Shown here: one piece after another, positions 16,357-25,736 of the stretch | Position numbering within the stretch: position 1 is the first letter of the stretch | Layout of the letters: each line of letters begins with the position of its first letter | DNA from: UBA4742 sp963734965 | GTDB taxonomy: Bacteria; Actinomycetota; Acidimicrobiia; Acidimicrobiales; Acidimicrobilacustridaceae | Assembly (NCBI GenBank): GCA_963734965.1 | Contig: CAVTJK010000004.1 | Span: 124,001 to 188,000, forward strand | Direction of reading: 5' to 3' | Length of the DNA stretch: 64,000 bases | Position numbers and translations under genes: made by a program | The notes under the pieces: generated by a model | What the model was told of the DNA's origin: nothing | The model's database searches: none | What the model saw: only the letters and a program-made list of their open reading frames with translations

Positions 16357-17037
16357 GTGGGTACCCGGATCTTGGCGGTTGAAGACGACGAGCGCATCCG
16401 CACCGCGGTCAAGCTCGCCCTCGAGGACGAGGGGTGGACCGTCGAAGAGGCCGACAACGGCGAGGACGCGCTCGAGTCCTTCAACCGGCACCCGACCGAC
16501 GTCGTGCTCATCGACATCATGCTCCCGGGCATCGACGGGTTCGAGGTGTGCCGCTCGATCCGCCGGGGCAGCGACGTCCCCATCGTCATGGTGACCGCCC
16601 GGGCCGACACCCACGACGTGGTCGCCGGCCTCGAAGCCGGAGCCGACGACTACCTGACCAAGCCCTTCGCCCCCAAGGAGCTGTCGGCTCGCATCCGGGC
16701 CCTCCTGCGGCGGGCCCGGACCACCGATCCGGCCATCGCCCACCTCAAGTTCGGCGATCTCGAGATCGTTCCCGACGAGGGCCTGGTGCTGCGCGACGGC
16801 GCCGAGGTCCACCTCACCAAGACCGAGTTCCGGCTGCTGGTCGAGCTGGCCTCGAGTCCGGGCCGCGTCTTCAGCCGTGAGGTCTTGCTCGAGCGGGTAT
16901 GGGGCTACGGTTACTTCGGTGACGGCCGCCTGGTCGACGTCCACGTCCGTCGCCTCCGCACCAAGATCGAGGCCGACGCCGCCAATCCCCGTCACGTCGT
17001 GACCGTTCGGGGACTGGGTTACAAGCTCCAGACCTGA
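16357..17037 (+). CDS. OmpR-family response regulator, MtrA-like
   Basis: A 226-residue two-component regulator. The receiver has the acidic pocket VEDDER, the phosphoacceptor Asp in VVLIDIMLPG (about 52), Thr in VMVTARAD and Lys in YLTKPFAP. The winged-helix DNA-binding domain includes LTKTEFRLLVELA and WGYGYFGDGRLVDVHVRRLR. GTG 16357 is preferred because an upstream GTG at 16261 would add 32 non-homologous residues. Followed by a histidine kinase and a GerMN lipoprotein, it forms an MtrA-MtrB-LpqB-like system controlling envelope and division functions. Confidence 0.9.
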   Translation: MGTRILAVEDDERIRTAVKLALEDEGWTVEEADNGEDALESFNRHPTDVVLIDIMLPGIDGFEVCRSIRRGSDVPIVMVTARADTHDVVAGLEAGADDYLTKPFAPKELSARIRALLRRARTTDPAIAHLKFGDLEIVPDEGLVLRDGAEVHLTKTEFRLLVELASSPGRVFSREVLLERVWGYGYFGDGRLVDVHVRRLRTKIEADAANPRHVVTVRGLGYKLQT

Positions 17038-17116
17038 GCCCCCGCCCGAGCCATCGGCGAGGACCGGGCCCAGACCTGGAGCGATGCGGGATCGGCCCAG
17101 GGAGTAGATCGACAGC

Positions 17117-18632
17117 TTGGCTTCTCGGCGAAACCACCCTCGGCGGCGGCTCGGGCTACGGGCCCGCCTGACCGTCACCTACGCCCTCGGGGCCGCGCTC
17201 ATGTCCGCGCTGTTGGCCATCACGACCTTCGGCCTGACCCGCCAGAACCTGATCAAGCAGCGCGAAGACAGCGCCGTGTCCCGAGCCTTCACCAACGCGG
17301 TGACCGTGAAGGGTGGACTGAGCTCGACCAGCGGCCTCTCCGACGACAAGATCGCCGACGCCATCAACACCGTGATCGGCTCGCTTCCGACCCCAGATGG
17401 GGCCGAACCCGTGATCGAGTACAACGGCAAGTGGTACGCCAAGACGGCCACCTTCAGCCAGGACGCCCTCCCGCCGGCGCTGCGCAAGACCGTCGAGGAC
17501 GGCATGCCGGCGCGCATGAGGTTCAACCGCACGGGCAACACCATGTTCGCCGTGGGTGTCCCCGTCGGGCTCCCTTCGGCCAAGGTCAACTACTTCGAAG
17601 GCGGCTCGATCAGCGAGATCGGCGCGACCCTCGAGACGCTCGCCCTCGTCCTGATCGGTGGCTCGATCGTCACGACCATCGCCGGCGGGTTCCTGGGTTG
17701 GTGGGCGGCCCGGCGCGCCCTCGCTCCTCTGCTGGATGTCGGGGCGGCGGCCGAAGCCATCGCCGGTGGTCGGCTCGACACGCGACTGCTCGTGGGTGAG
17801 GACCCCGATCTCGACATCCTCGCCGTGCCCTTCAACCACATGGCCCAGGCCCTCGAAGACCGCGTCGAGCGCGATGCCGCGCTTCGCATCCGAGGTCAGC
17901 CACGAGCTGCGATCTCCGCTCATGACCCTGGCGGCATCGGTCGAGGTGCTCGAGAACAGCCGATCCGAGATCCCCGAACGCGCCCAGACGGCGCTCGATC
18001 TGCTCTCGGCCGACGTGGACCGCTTCCAGCAGCTGGTCGAGGACCTGCTCGAGATCAGCCGATTCGATGCCGGCGCCATCAAGCTGCACTTCGAAGAGGT
18101 GCTGGTGGCCGAGATGGTCATCCAGGCCGTGTCCGTGTTGGGGGCCGGTGGGATCCCCGTCCGCTACGACGACGACATCGATGTGGTGGTGGTCCGCGTG
18201 GACAAGCGTCGGTTCGCCCGCGTGTTGGCCAACCTGCTCGACAACGCCGACAAGTACGCGGGTGGGGCGACCGATGTGACGATCGAGCTCGTCGGTGAGG
18301 TCGTGCAGATCGCCATCTCCGACCGCGGCAACGGCGTCGCCGAAGCCGAACGAGACGTGATCTTCGACCGGTTCTCGCGCGGCAGCGAGAGCGGCAACCG
18401 AGCCAGCGACAGCGGGGTCGGTCTGGGATTGGCGCTGGTCGACGAACACGTCCGCCTGCACGGGGGACAGGTCTGGGTCGAGAACCGTCGCGACGGCTTG
18501 CCCGGCGCGCGGTTCGTCGTCGAGCTCCCGGTCGTCCCGCTCCCCTCGGCCGACGATGCGGCGGCGCTGAGCGACGTCGTCACCGAGACGCCGGACAGCA
18601 CGATGCTGCCCGAGGAGAGCGTCGCCCCGTGA
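17117..18632 (+). CDS. Sensor histidine kinase, MtrB-like (frameshifted)
   Basis: The first frame (TTG 17117 to about 17880) encodes a membrane helix (ALGAALMSALLAITTFG), an extracytoplasmic sensor, a second helix (LVLIGGSIVTTIAGGFLGWW) and a HAMP domain. The H box FASEVSHELRSPL and the catalytic domain (NLLDNADKY, ISDRGNGVAE, SGVGLGLALVDEH) continue in another frame to 18632. One extra G near 17877 (GCC-G-CGCTTCGC) explains the break; removing it joins the frames without losing a residue. I judge it a sequencing error or a very recent mutation. The stop overlaps the GerMN gene start by GTGA. Confidence 0.85.
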
Positions 18633-19267
18633 CCGCCCGCCCGCCGGTCGCCGCGCGTGGTGGACCTCGCGTCGCCGTCGTCGCGGCCCTGCTCCTCACC
18701 GCCACCATCGTCGCCGCCTGTGGGATCCCGACGGACCACTCCCCGCGGGCCCTGGATCCTCACGCGCTGCCAGCCGCGCTCGCCCAGGCCACCACGACCT
18801 CCACCACCACCCCGCCAGGCCGCGACACCGACGGGACGATCTACCTCCTGCAGACCACGGGCAACAGCAAGCGGTTGAAGGAGGTCCCGATCACGGTGGC
18901 CTATTCCGCCGATCCCGCTCAGCAGGCCAAGGCCGTGATCAACGGGCTCATCGCCTACCACCCAGTGCCGTCCGGATCATCGAGCACGCTGACCAACTCC
19001 ATCCCGTCGACCGTGCACATCCTCGACGCCAAGCTCGACAACCAGGTGCTCTACCTCAACGTCTCCAACCTCGACAACGTCGAGAGCGGTCAGCAGCACG
19101 TGGCCTTCGCCCAGATCGTCTTCACCGCCACGAAGCTCCCGGAGATCCTCAGCGTGCGCTTCTCGATCGACGGCACCAGCGCCCAGGTCCCGTTGAGAAA
19201 TGGCACCTCGGGGTCGGGCGAGGCGGTCGGCCCCAACGACTTTCAGGACCTCAAACCAGCGCCGTGA
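18629..19267 (+). CDS. GerMN-domain lipoprotein (LpqB-like)
   Basis: A 212-residue lipoprotein: basic N-terminus, hydrophobic stretch VAVVAALLLTATIVAACG with lipobox IVAAC, a Thr-rich linker and a GerMN domain (about 65-190: ITVAYSADPAQQAKAVINGL, VLYLNVSNLD, LPEILSVRFSIDG). In mycobacteria LpqB follows mtrAB and modulates MtrB. Here the protein lacks the long C-terminal beta-propeller of LpqB and is less than half its length. Translationally coupled to the kinase gene. Confidence 0.85.
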   Translation: MTARPPVAARGGPRVAVVAALLLTATIVAACGIPTDHSPRALDPHALPAALAQATTTSTTTPPGRDTDGTIYLLQTTGNSKRLKEVPITVAYSADPAQQAKAVINGLIAYHPVPSGSSSTLTNSIPSTVHILDAKLDNQVLYLNVSNLDNVESGQQHVAFAQIVFTATKLPEILSVRFSIDGTSAQVPLRNGTSGSGEAVGPNDFQDLKPAP

Positions 19268-19293
19268 TCCGCGGGCCTCACTAGATTCGCGCC

Positions 19294-20814
19294 ATGGCCG
19301 TCACCGTGGCGATCGACGCAGGGACGACCGGGGTGCGCGCCATCGCCTTCGACGAGTCCGGCCGCGTCGTGGACTCGAGCTACCGCGAGTTCCCCCAGTA
19401 CTTCCCCCAACCAGGCTGGGTCGAGCACGACGCCACCGAGATCTGGGATGCGGTGCAGGTGTGCCTCGGCGAGTTGGCCGGGCGCATCGACGAGACCGTC
19501 GCCGCCATCGGGATCACTGACCAACGCGAGACGACGGTCGTGTGGAACCGACGCACCGGTGCGCCAGTCCACCGCGCCATCGTGTGGCAGGACCGGCGCA
19601 CCGCCCGGCGCTGCGACGAGCTGCGCGACGCGGGCTGGCTCGACCTGGTGCGGAGGACGACGGGGCTGGTGCTGGATCCGTACTTCTCGGCGACCAAGCT
19701 CGAATGGCTGTTCACCCAGGGCGGCGTGTCGCCCTCGCCCGACCTGGCCTTCGGCACCATCGACTCGTGGGTGCTCTGGAACCTGACGGGGGGCACCGTC
19801 GAGGCCGGTGCGGTCCATGCCACCGACGTGTCCAACGCCAGCCGCACGCTGCTGTTCGACATCGAGCGCCGCCAGTGGTCCAGCGAGCTGTGCGATCTGT
19901 TCTCGGTGCCGACCACGATGCTGCCCGACGTGCGGGCGTCGTCCGGTCGTCTGGGCCTCACCCACGAGCGCGTCGCCGGGGTCGGCGCCGGGATACCGGT
20001 CAGCGGCATGGCCGGCGACCAACAGGCGGCGCTGTTCGGGCAGGCCTGCTTCACGCCCGGGATGACCAAGAACACCTACGGCACCGGTTCGTTCGTGCTG
20101 ATGAACGTGGGCGAGGTCTGTCCCGAGCCGGTCGAGGGCCTCTTGACGACGATCGCCTGGACCGTGCCCGGCGCCGCCCTCGATCCTCCCCAGTCGGGCG
20201 AGGTCACCCACTACGCCCTCGAAGGCGCCATCTTCGTGACGGGCGCGGCGGTGCAGTGGCTCCGGGACGGCCTCGGCATCATCGACGAGGCGTCCGAGAT
20301 CGGGCCGCTCGCCGAGTCGATCCCCGACTCCGAGGGCGTGGTGCTCGTCCCCGCCTTCACCGGACTGGGCAGCCCCTGGTGGGATCCGTACGCGCGCGGC
20401 ACCGTGCTGGGCATCAGCCGGGGCACGGGCCGCGCCCACTTGGCCAGGGCGGTGGTGGAGGCCATGGCCTTCCAGACCCGCGACGTCGTCGACGCGATGG
20501 TGAGCGCCTCGGGGCGCGACCTCACCGCCCTGCGCGCCGACGGCGGAGCCTCGGCCATGGATCTGCTCCTGCGGCTGCAAGCCGATCAACTCGGCGTGCC
20601 CGTGAGCCGACCCCAGGTCAAGGAGACGACGGCCCTCGGTGCCGCCTATCTGGCCGGTTTGGCCGAGGGCGTGTGGAGCTCATGCGCCGACATCTCCGAC
20701 AACTGGGTCCTCGACATCGAGGTCGAGCCCACGGCGGCTCGGGCCGAGGCCGACGTGGCCTACGAGCGCTGGCGCCGGGGGGTCGAGCGCTCACGCGCCT
20801 GGGCCGAGGACTGA
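19294..20814 (+). CDS. glpK: Glycerol kinase
   Basis: A 506-residue FGGY kinase, full length. ATP-site motifs: DAGTTGVRAIAFD (8-20) and GTGSFVLMNVGE (about 264-275). Substrate-side motifs: TDQRETTVVWNRRTG, ATKLEWLF, and the C-terminal RADGGASAMDLLLRLQADQ. It phosphorylates glycerol to sn-glycerol 3-phosphate. A second, more divergent FGGY kinase lies at 45003-46447 in the glpD locus. Starts 26 bp after the lipoprotein gene, so it may belong to the same transcript. Confidence 0.93.
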   Translation: MAVTVAIDAGTTGVRAIAFDESGRVVDSSYREFPQYFPQPGWVEHDATEIWDAVQVCLGELAGRIDETVAAIGITDQRETTVVWNRRTGAPVHRAIVWQDRRTARRCDELRDAGWLDLVRRTTGLVLDPYFSATKLEWLFTQGGVSPSPDLAFGTIDSWVLWNLTGGTVEAGAVHATDVSNASRTLLFDIERRQWSSELCDLFSVPTTMLPDVRASSGRLGLTHERVAGVGAGIPVSGMAGDQQAALFGQACFTPGMTKNTYGTGSFVLMNVGEVCPEPVEGLLTTIAWTVPGAALDPPQSGEVTHYALEGAIFVTGAAVQWLRDGLGIIDEASEIGPLAESIPDSEGVVLVPAFTGLGSPWWDPYARGTVLGISRGTGRAHLARAVVEAMAFQTRDVVDAMVSASGRDLTALRADGGASAMDLLLRLQADQLGVPVSRPQVKETTALGAAYLAGLAEGVWSSCADISDNWVLDIEVEPTAARAEADVAYERWRRGVERSRAWAED

Positions 20815-20884
20815 CCTCGCGCCCCCGCCGATCGCGAGTAGGCGAGCCCGGCGACCGCGTCGGCTCTCGTCTATCGTCGGCCCC

Positions 20885-21321
20885 ATGACGATCGTGGACG
20901 ATCTGCTGGCCAACACCGGTCTGTACCTCGGGATCGACGAAGTCGCCGGCTCCGAGCTCCGCGGGCGGCGCGCATGGTGGTGACGGCCCTCCCGGGCGAC
21001 TCCGGCGTGACCCTGGACTACGAGATCCTCAATCCGGCGATGCCTGACCGGCTCCGGGGCCACGTCGAGCACACCATGATCGGACGGACCCACGACGGCG
21101 GTGCCGTGATGGTGATCGGCCATCCTCACGCCACCTCGGTTGCGATCCTGGGCGAGACCGACCCGGGCACGTTCGAGCTCGGGGACGCGCCCTCGCCCTT
21201 CCCGATGAAGGTCGTGGTGTCGATGCTCGAACCCGGCCGCTTCCGCCACTCGTGGTGGTATGCCTCACCGGGCGACGAGGCCGTCGAACGCGACGTCGCC
21301 GTGCTCACCCGCGTGGACTGA
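20885..21321 (+). CDS. Conserved hypothetical protein (frameshifted)
   Basis: An ATG at 20885 opens MTIVDDLLANTGLYLGIDEV, which stops after about 33 codons. The remaining 115 codons (20974-21321, VVTALPGDSGVTLDYEIL onward) are in another frame. The pieces meet in the GC-rich run around 20965-20972, so a lost base is likely and the true product is about 145 residues. The fold looks like a small beta-barrel (FHSWW-type ending RFRHSWWYAS). No signal peptide and no known function. Confidence 0.55.
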
Positions 21322-21434
21322 CCCACCACCTCGCGCCCGATCGCGGGACGGTCAAGCGGTGCGTGGTTCTACCGAACCGATCGGCCCACCGGCGGTCCCT
21401 TACGCCGTTGGCGTCGCGCCCCTACACTCCGGCT

Positions 21435-21977
21435 GTGACTCGGGCGAAGATCGACGGCTATGACCTGTTGGTGGCGAAGCAGTCGGCGGTGGACGCGGGC
21501 GGGGATCTGCGCCAGGACCCGATCGACGGTCTGCGCTTCCGGCCCACCCGGCCGGTCCCCCACGAGGACGGCACCGTCGCCGAGGTGGCACGCGCCGCCT
21601 GGCCCGAGATCGACCTGCCCGTCCTGCAGGTGCACATCACGACGACGCTGCCCGGTCGCACCCGGGCGTGGGGGCTGCACCAGGAGTCGACCGACCGACT
21701 GTTCGTCGTGCACGGACTGGTGTCGATCGTCGTCTACGACGGCCGCATGGAATCGCCGACCTACCGATCGGTGAACGAGTTCCGCGTGAGCGAGCGCAAC
21801 CCCGGCCTGCTGGTGATCCCTCCCAACCTGTTCCACGGCTGGAAGAACATCGGGGTCGACGAGGCCTACATCATCAACATGCCGTCGTCGCAGTACGCCC
21901 ACGACGCGCCCGATGCCCTCGATCTGCCGTATGAGTCGCCCGAGGCCGAGACGATCGTCCCGTTCCGCTGGTGGTGA
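21435..21977 (+). CDS. Cupin-fold protein, dTDP-4-dehydrorhamnose 3,5-epimerase-like
   Basis: A 180-residue RmlC-like jelly roll: LPVLQVHITTTLPGRTRAWGLHQES, LFVVHGLVSIVVYDG and LLVIPPNLFHGWKNIG are the strand/ligand segments typical of sugar-nucleotide epimerase-like or WxcM-like proteins. The GTG at 21435 is used because nothing upstream looks coding. It may be a sugar-nucleotide isomerase/epimerase or a non-catalytic cupin; catalytic His/Asp of RmlC is not clearly conserved. Confidence 0.72.
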   Translation: MTRAKIDGYDLLVAKQSAVDAGGDLRQDPIDGLRFRPTRPVPHEDGTVAEVARAAWPEIDLPVLQVHITTTLPGRTRAWGLHQESTDRLFVVHGLVSIVVYDGRMESPTYRSVNEFRVSERNPGLLVIPPNLFHGWKNIGVDEAYIINMPSSQYAHDAPDALDLPYESPEAETIVPFRWW

Positions 21978-22019
21978 ACCGACCGGACCGAGGCGACTGA
22001 CCGGGGCTCTGGTCGCGGG

Positions 22020-22700
22020 CTACCGCGTCGAAGGATGGGCCATCCGGGCCTGGATGCGGCTCAACTCACGAAACCGGGTGTCGACGATCCGCGCCAGCGC
22101 CGCCGCCTGGTGCCGCTCCCGAGCACGGAATGGGTTGCCGTCACGGCCGAGCACCAACGCCATGCCCGCGCCCGGCAACGGGGCCCACACGACATCAGCG
22201 GGTCCGCCGTTGCCGTCGGCGATGCGAGCTGACGACTGGCTGCCCTTGACGTAGGCCACCAGCCACGGGATGGAGGGGACCTCGCCCTGCTGGGCCATGA
22301 TCTCGGGCCCTTCGAGGGCGACGACGACCGACCAGGCGGCGCCGATCGTGCGCACCGAGTGGACGCAGAGCTCGGCCAGCGCCTCCTCTCGGCTGGTCGC
22401 CCCGACCAGGATGGCGGCGGTCTCGAGGGCGTCGAGGCGGGGGTCGCGCAACGCGTCGGCCACAGGGGTGATGGTTTCGACATCGACCCCGTCGACCTGC
22501 TGCATCTCGGTGAGCAACAGGTCGACCAGGTCGGGTCCCGGGAGCTCGATGGCGAGCTCATCGATGGCACGGCCGGCACCCCGCTCGAGGATGTCGATCC
22601 CGACCACGTCGCCGCCGACAGCGCCCACTCGGCTGGCCACTTGCCCCAACGCACCGGGGCGGTCGGGCAACCAGACTCGAAGCACATAGGTGGTGGTCAT
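22020..22700 (-). CDS. ACT domain-containing protein
   Basis: A 226-residue protein with an N-terminal ACT domain (TYVLRVWLPDRPGALGQVASRVG, VVGIDILERG), followed by a second domain (EEALAELCVHSVRTIGAAWSVVVALEG) that looks GAF-like. ACT domains bind amino acids and regulate metabolic enzymes; no catalytic domain is attached here. ATG 22700 is chosen over a longer frame because it opens directly into the ACT domain. Divergent from the TetR gene. Confidence 0.75.
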   Translation of the reverse strand: MTTTYVLRVWLPDRPGALGQVASRVGAVGGDVVGIDILERGAGRAIDELAIELPGPDLVDLLLTEMQQVDGVDVETITPVADALRDPRLDALETAAILVGATSREEALAELCVHSVRTIGAAWSVVVALEGPEIMAQQGEVPSIPWLVAYVKGSQSSARIADGNGGPADVVWAPLPGAGMALVLGRDGNPFRARERHQAAALARIVDTRFRELSRIQARMAHPSTR

Positions 22701-22826
22701 GAACCAGAGGCTAGGGATGGCCGATGAACACCGTGTTTCCGGTTCGCGAGCATCACGTGACCGATGGGCAGCCATTGGGGGACGCGACCGGGACGGTCGG
22801 GTCGGAGATCCGAATCGAACGATCTA

Positions 22827-22838
22827 GACCGCGCGGTC
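22827..22838. promoter_or_regulatory. Palindrome upstream of TetR gene
   Basis: A perfect 12-bp palindrome GACCGCGCGGTC, within TAGACCGCGCGGTCAA, lies 24 bp before the tetR start, between that gene and the divergent ACT-domain gene. The position suits an autoregulatory operator. No functional evidence. Confidence 0.4.
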
Positions 22839-22862
22839 AAGTTCTGTGTACCGTTCCGGGTC

Positions 22863-23468
22863 ATGAATCGCCGCCTCACCCAGCGCGGACGGGAACGCCG
22901 CCAGCAGCTGATGGACTTCGCGGCGCAGCGCTTCGCCGACCAGGGCTACCACCCGACCTCGGTGGCCGAGATCGTCCAGGGCCTCGGCGTGGGCAAGGGC
23001 GTCTTCTACTGGTACTTCTCGAGCAAGGAAGAGCTGTTCGGCGAGATCCTGCGCGAGGCGCAGCACGACCTGCGCCGCACCCAGCAGCTGGCCATCGAGG
23101 ACGAGGATGACCCCGTCAAGCGCATCGCCCTCGGCATCCAGGCCTCGATGAAGTGGTCGAGCGAGCATCCCCAGCTGCACCAGCTGTTCGCCTTCGCCGC
23201 GACCGAGGAGCGGTTCGCCCCGGCGGTGCGCAAGGGCGAGCAGATCGCGGTCGCCGACGTGGTGCGCCACGTGAGCGAGGCCATCGAGCGCGGCGAGATC
23301 CGCGATGGCGATCCCGACATCACCGCCCACGCCATCCTCGGGGTCACCACCCACCTGGCCCGTCGGTTCGTGCACGAGCAGGGCCGGCCATGGCCCGACA
23401 TCGCCGATGCCGCGGTGTCGTTCTGCCTGGACGGTCTCCTGGTGCCCGAGCTGGTCACGCCCGCCTGA
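22863..23468 (+). CDS. TetR family transcriptional regulator
   Basis: A 201-residue repressor. The N-terminal helix-turn-helix reads RFADQGYHPTSVAEIVQGLGVGKGVFYWYFSSKEELF (residues about 22-60, described in parts), the classic TetR DNA-binding domain. The C-terminal ligand/dimerisation domain is all-helical and unspecific. Possible autoregulation through the GACCGCGCGGTC palindrome just upstream. Divergent from an ACT-domain gene and convergent with the aminotransferase; its target genes are not evident. Confidence 0.9.
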   Translation: MNRRLTQRGRERRQQLMDFAAQRFADQGYHPTSVAEIVQGLGVGKGVFYWYFSSKEELFGEILREAQHDLRRTQQLAIEDEDDPVKRIALGIQASMKWSSEHPQLHQLFAFAATEERFAPAVRKGEQIAVADVVRHVSEAIERGEIRDGDPDITAHAILGVTTHLARRFVHEQGRPWPDIADAAVSFCLDGLLVPELVTPA

Positions 23469-23485
23469 GCACGGTCGGCTCCGGC

Positions 23486-24661
23486 TCAGCCCAACTTGGT
23501 CAGCGCCCGACGCAGGTTGCGGACGGCCTGGTTGATGCGCTGCTCGTTCTCGATGAGCGCGAAGCGCACGTGGCCGTCGCCGCCGGGCCCGAACCCGACT
23601 CCCGGTGACACCGCGACCTGAGCTTCGCGCACGAGGTAGGACGCGAAGTCGACCGAGCCCATCTCGCGGTAGGCCTCGGGGATCGGCGCCCAGGCGAACA
23701 TCGTCCCCTGCGGCGGTTCGATCGGCCAACCGATGCGATTGAGGCCGCCGCACAGCGCGTCGCGCCGCGCCTGGTACATCTCGTTGACGACCTTCGGGTA
23801 GTCGGGGGCCTCGTTGAGGGTGACCGTCGCCGCGATCTGGATCGGTTGGAACGTCCCGTAGTCGAGGTAGCTCTTGAGCTTGGTGAGGGCGGCCACCACA
23901 TCGCGGTTGCCGGCGAGGTACGCGACCCGCCAGCCCGCCATCGAGAACGACTTGGTCATCGAGTACAGCTCGACCGCGACCTCCTTGGCCCCGTCGGCCT
24001 GCAGGATCGACGGGGGCACGTACCCGTCGAAGCCGATCTCGGCGTAGGCGTTGTCGTGGACGACGACGACCTCCTTCTCGCGAGCGAAGTCGACGACCTT
24101 CTGCATGAAGTCGAGATCGACACAGGTCGTCGTCGGGTTGTGCGGGAACGACATCACGATCACACGCGGCTTGGGCCACGAGTAGTCCCACGCCTCGGTC
24201 AGGCTGGTGAAGAAGTCGGTGCCGGTGCCCAGCGGGACCTCGCGGATGTCGGCGCCGGCGAGCAACGGCCCGTAGATGTGGATCGGATAGGACGGCGACG
24301 GCACGAGGGCGGCGTCGCCAGGCTGCAACAGCGTCCACATCAGGTGCGAGAAGCCCTCCTTGGCCCCGATCGTGTTGATCACCTCGGTCTCGGGGTCGAG
24401 CTCGACCCCGAACCGCCGCAGGTAGAGGTCGGCGACGGCCTGGCGCAGCTTGGGGATGCCCTTGCTCGACGAGTACCGATGGTTGCGAGGGTTGTGGACC
24501 GCTTCGGCCAACTTGTCGACGGCGATGTCAGGCGAGGGGAAGTCGGGATTGCCGAAGCCGAGGTCGATCACGTCGACACCCGAGCGTCGAGCTTCGATCT
24601 TCAGGGCATCGATGATGGTGAACACGTAGGGCGGCAGCGAGTTGATCCGGCGGAACTCCAT
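23486..24661 (-). CDS. PLP-dependent aminotransferase, AlaC-like
   Basis: A 391-residue fold-type I class I/II aminotransferase. PLP contacts: NTIGAKEGFSHLMWTL, SFPHNPTTTCVD, VVHDNAYAEIGFD, and the Schiff-base lysine in SMTKSFSMAGWR (about 235-246); the C-terminal VRFALIENEQRINQA carries the carboxylate-binding Arg. It resembles AlaC/YfdZ (glutamate-pyruvate transaminase) and LL-DAP aminotransferase-like proteins that act on alanine or methionine-derived keto acids. Start ATG 24661. Confidence 0.88.
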   Translation of the reverse strand: MEFRRINSLPPYVFTIIDALKIEARRSGVDVIDLGFGNPDFPSPDIAVDKLAEAVHNPRNHRYSSSKGIPKLRQAVADLYLRRFGVELDPETEVINTIGAKEGFSHLMWTLLQPGDAALVPSPSYPIHIYGPLLAGADIREVPLGTGTDFFTSLTEAWDYSWPKPRVIVMSFPHNPTTTCVDLDFMQKVVDFAREKEVVVVHDNAYAEIGFDGYVPPSILQADGAKEVAVELYSMTKSFSMAGWRVAYLAGNRDVVAALTKLKSYLDYGTFQPIQIAATVTLNEAPDYPKVVNEMYQARRDALCGGLNRIGWPIEPPQGTMFAWAPIPEAYREMGSVDFASYLVREAQVAVSPGVGFGPGGDGHVRFALIENEQRINQAVRNLRRALTKLG

Positions 24662-24757
24662 CCTGAAACGCTACTCCTGGCACCCCGCCGTCCCGAACCG
24701 CCTTTGCCGTCGCCCGCGGCGCCCGCGCCCGCGAGCGACACCCGCTGGGCATGACGA

Positions 24758-25732
24758 TCAGAGCGAGTCCAGGGCGAGCAGGCCGGCGCCGATCGCTCCG
24801 GCCTCGGCGCCCAGCTCGGCGGCCACGATCGAGACCGCCGGGCGGTGCTCGAAGCCCAGCACCAGCCGACCGTAGGCCTCGCGCGTCGGTGCCAGCAGCA
24901 GCTCCCCGGCGTCGGCCAGGCCGCCGCCGATCACGACCGTCTCGGGATCGAGCAGGTTCTCGAGGTTGGATACGCCGAGCGCCACCCACCAGGCGAAGTC
25001 ACGGAGGACGGCGATGGCGTCGGCGTCGCCGTCCGACGCCGCCCGCGTCACGTGCTCGCCGCGCACGTCCTCGGGATCGCCGCCCGCCAGCGCCACGATC
25101 CCATCGGCCTGGCCGGCGTAGGCCGCATCCCGGGCCAAGCGACCGAGCCCGCTGCCCGACGCGAAGCGCTCCCAGCAGCCGCGTCGCCCACAGGGACACG
25201 GCGGTCCATTGGGATCGACGACCATGTGGCCAGGTTCGCCCGCGAAACCGGCGGCGCCGCGCTGCAGCTCGCCCCCCATGATCACCCCGCCGCCGATGCC
25301 GGTGCCGAGGGTGACGAGCACGAGGTTCGAGGCGCCCCGACCGGCGCCCAACCGATGCTCGGCGACGGTCGCGCCGTTGGCGTCGTTCTCGACGACGACG
25401 GTGAGCCCGGTGGCCTCGCGCATGGCCCCCAGTACGTCGAAGGCGACGATGCCGGGCAGGTTGGGTGCGAACTGCAGGACACCGGCCCGGTCGACCAGCC
25501 CGGCCACACCCACGCCGACGGCGACCAGACCCGGCCGACCGGATGCCGTCAGCTCGTCGTTCAGCAGGTGGACGACCGAGGCCATGGCCTCGACCAGCAT
25601 GGTCGAGCCCCGAGGGGTGTCGACGCGGACTTCGGCGATGCTCGCTCGGGGATCGACGGGGTCGAGCACCCGCCCCAGGATCTTGGTCCCTCCGATGTCG
25701 AGCCCGGCCACCAGCGGCGGGGAGCCGGTCAC
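24758..25732 (-). CDS. ROK family glucokinase-like protein
   Basis: A 324-residue ROK kinase: ATP site AGLDIGGTKILG (9-20), VTLGTGIGGGVIMGG, substrate/zinc motif GEPGHMVVDPNGPPCPCGRRGCWE and C-terminal VVIGGGLADAGE. The size and motif set fit actinobacterial glucokinase (glkA type). It is distinct from the 4444-5331 ROK protein. It lies 4 bp after the stop of the minus-strand eRF1-like gene, so it is probably cotranscribed with it. Confidence 0.87.
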   Translation of the reverse strand: MTGSPPLVAGLDIGGTKILGRVLDPVDPRASIAEVRVDTPRGSTMLVEAMASVVHLLNDELTASGRPGLVAVGVGVAGLVDRAGVLQFAPNLPGIVAFDVLGAMREATGLTVVVENDANGATVAEHRLGAGRGASNLVLVTLGTGIGGGVIMGGELQRGAAGFAGEPGHMVVDPNGPPCPCGRRGCWERFASGSGLGRLARDAAYAGQADGIVALAGGDPEDVRGEHVTRAASDGDADAIAVLRDFAWWVALGVSNLENLLDPETVVIGGGLADAGELLLAPTREAYGRLVLGFEHRPAVSIVAAELGAEAGAIGAGLLALDSL

Positions 25733-25736
25733 TGCA

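Noticed and set aside
22739..22860. Second promoter-like or riboswitch element between the ACT and TetR genes
   Set aside because: Apart from the 12-bp palindrome I saw no structured or conserved motif.
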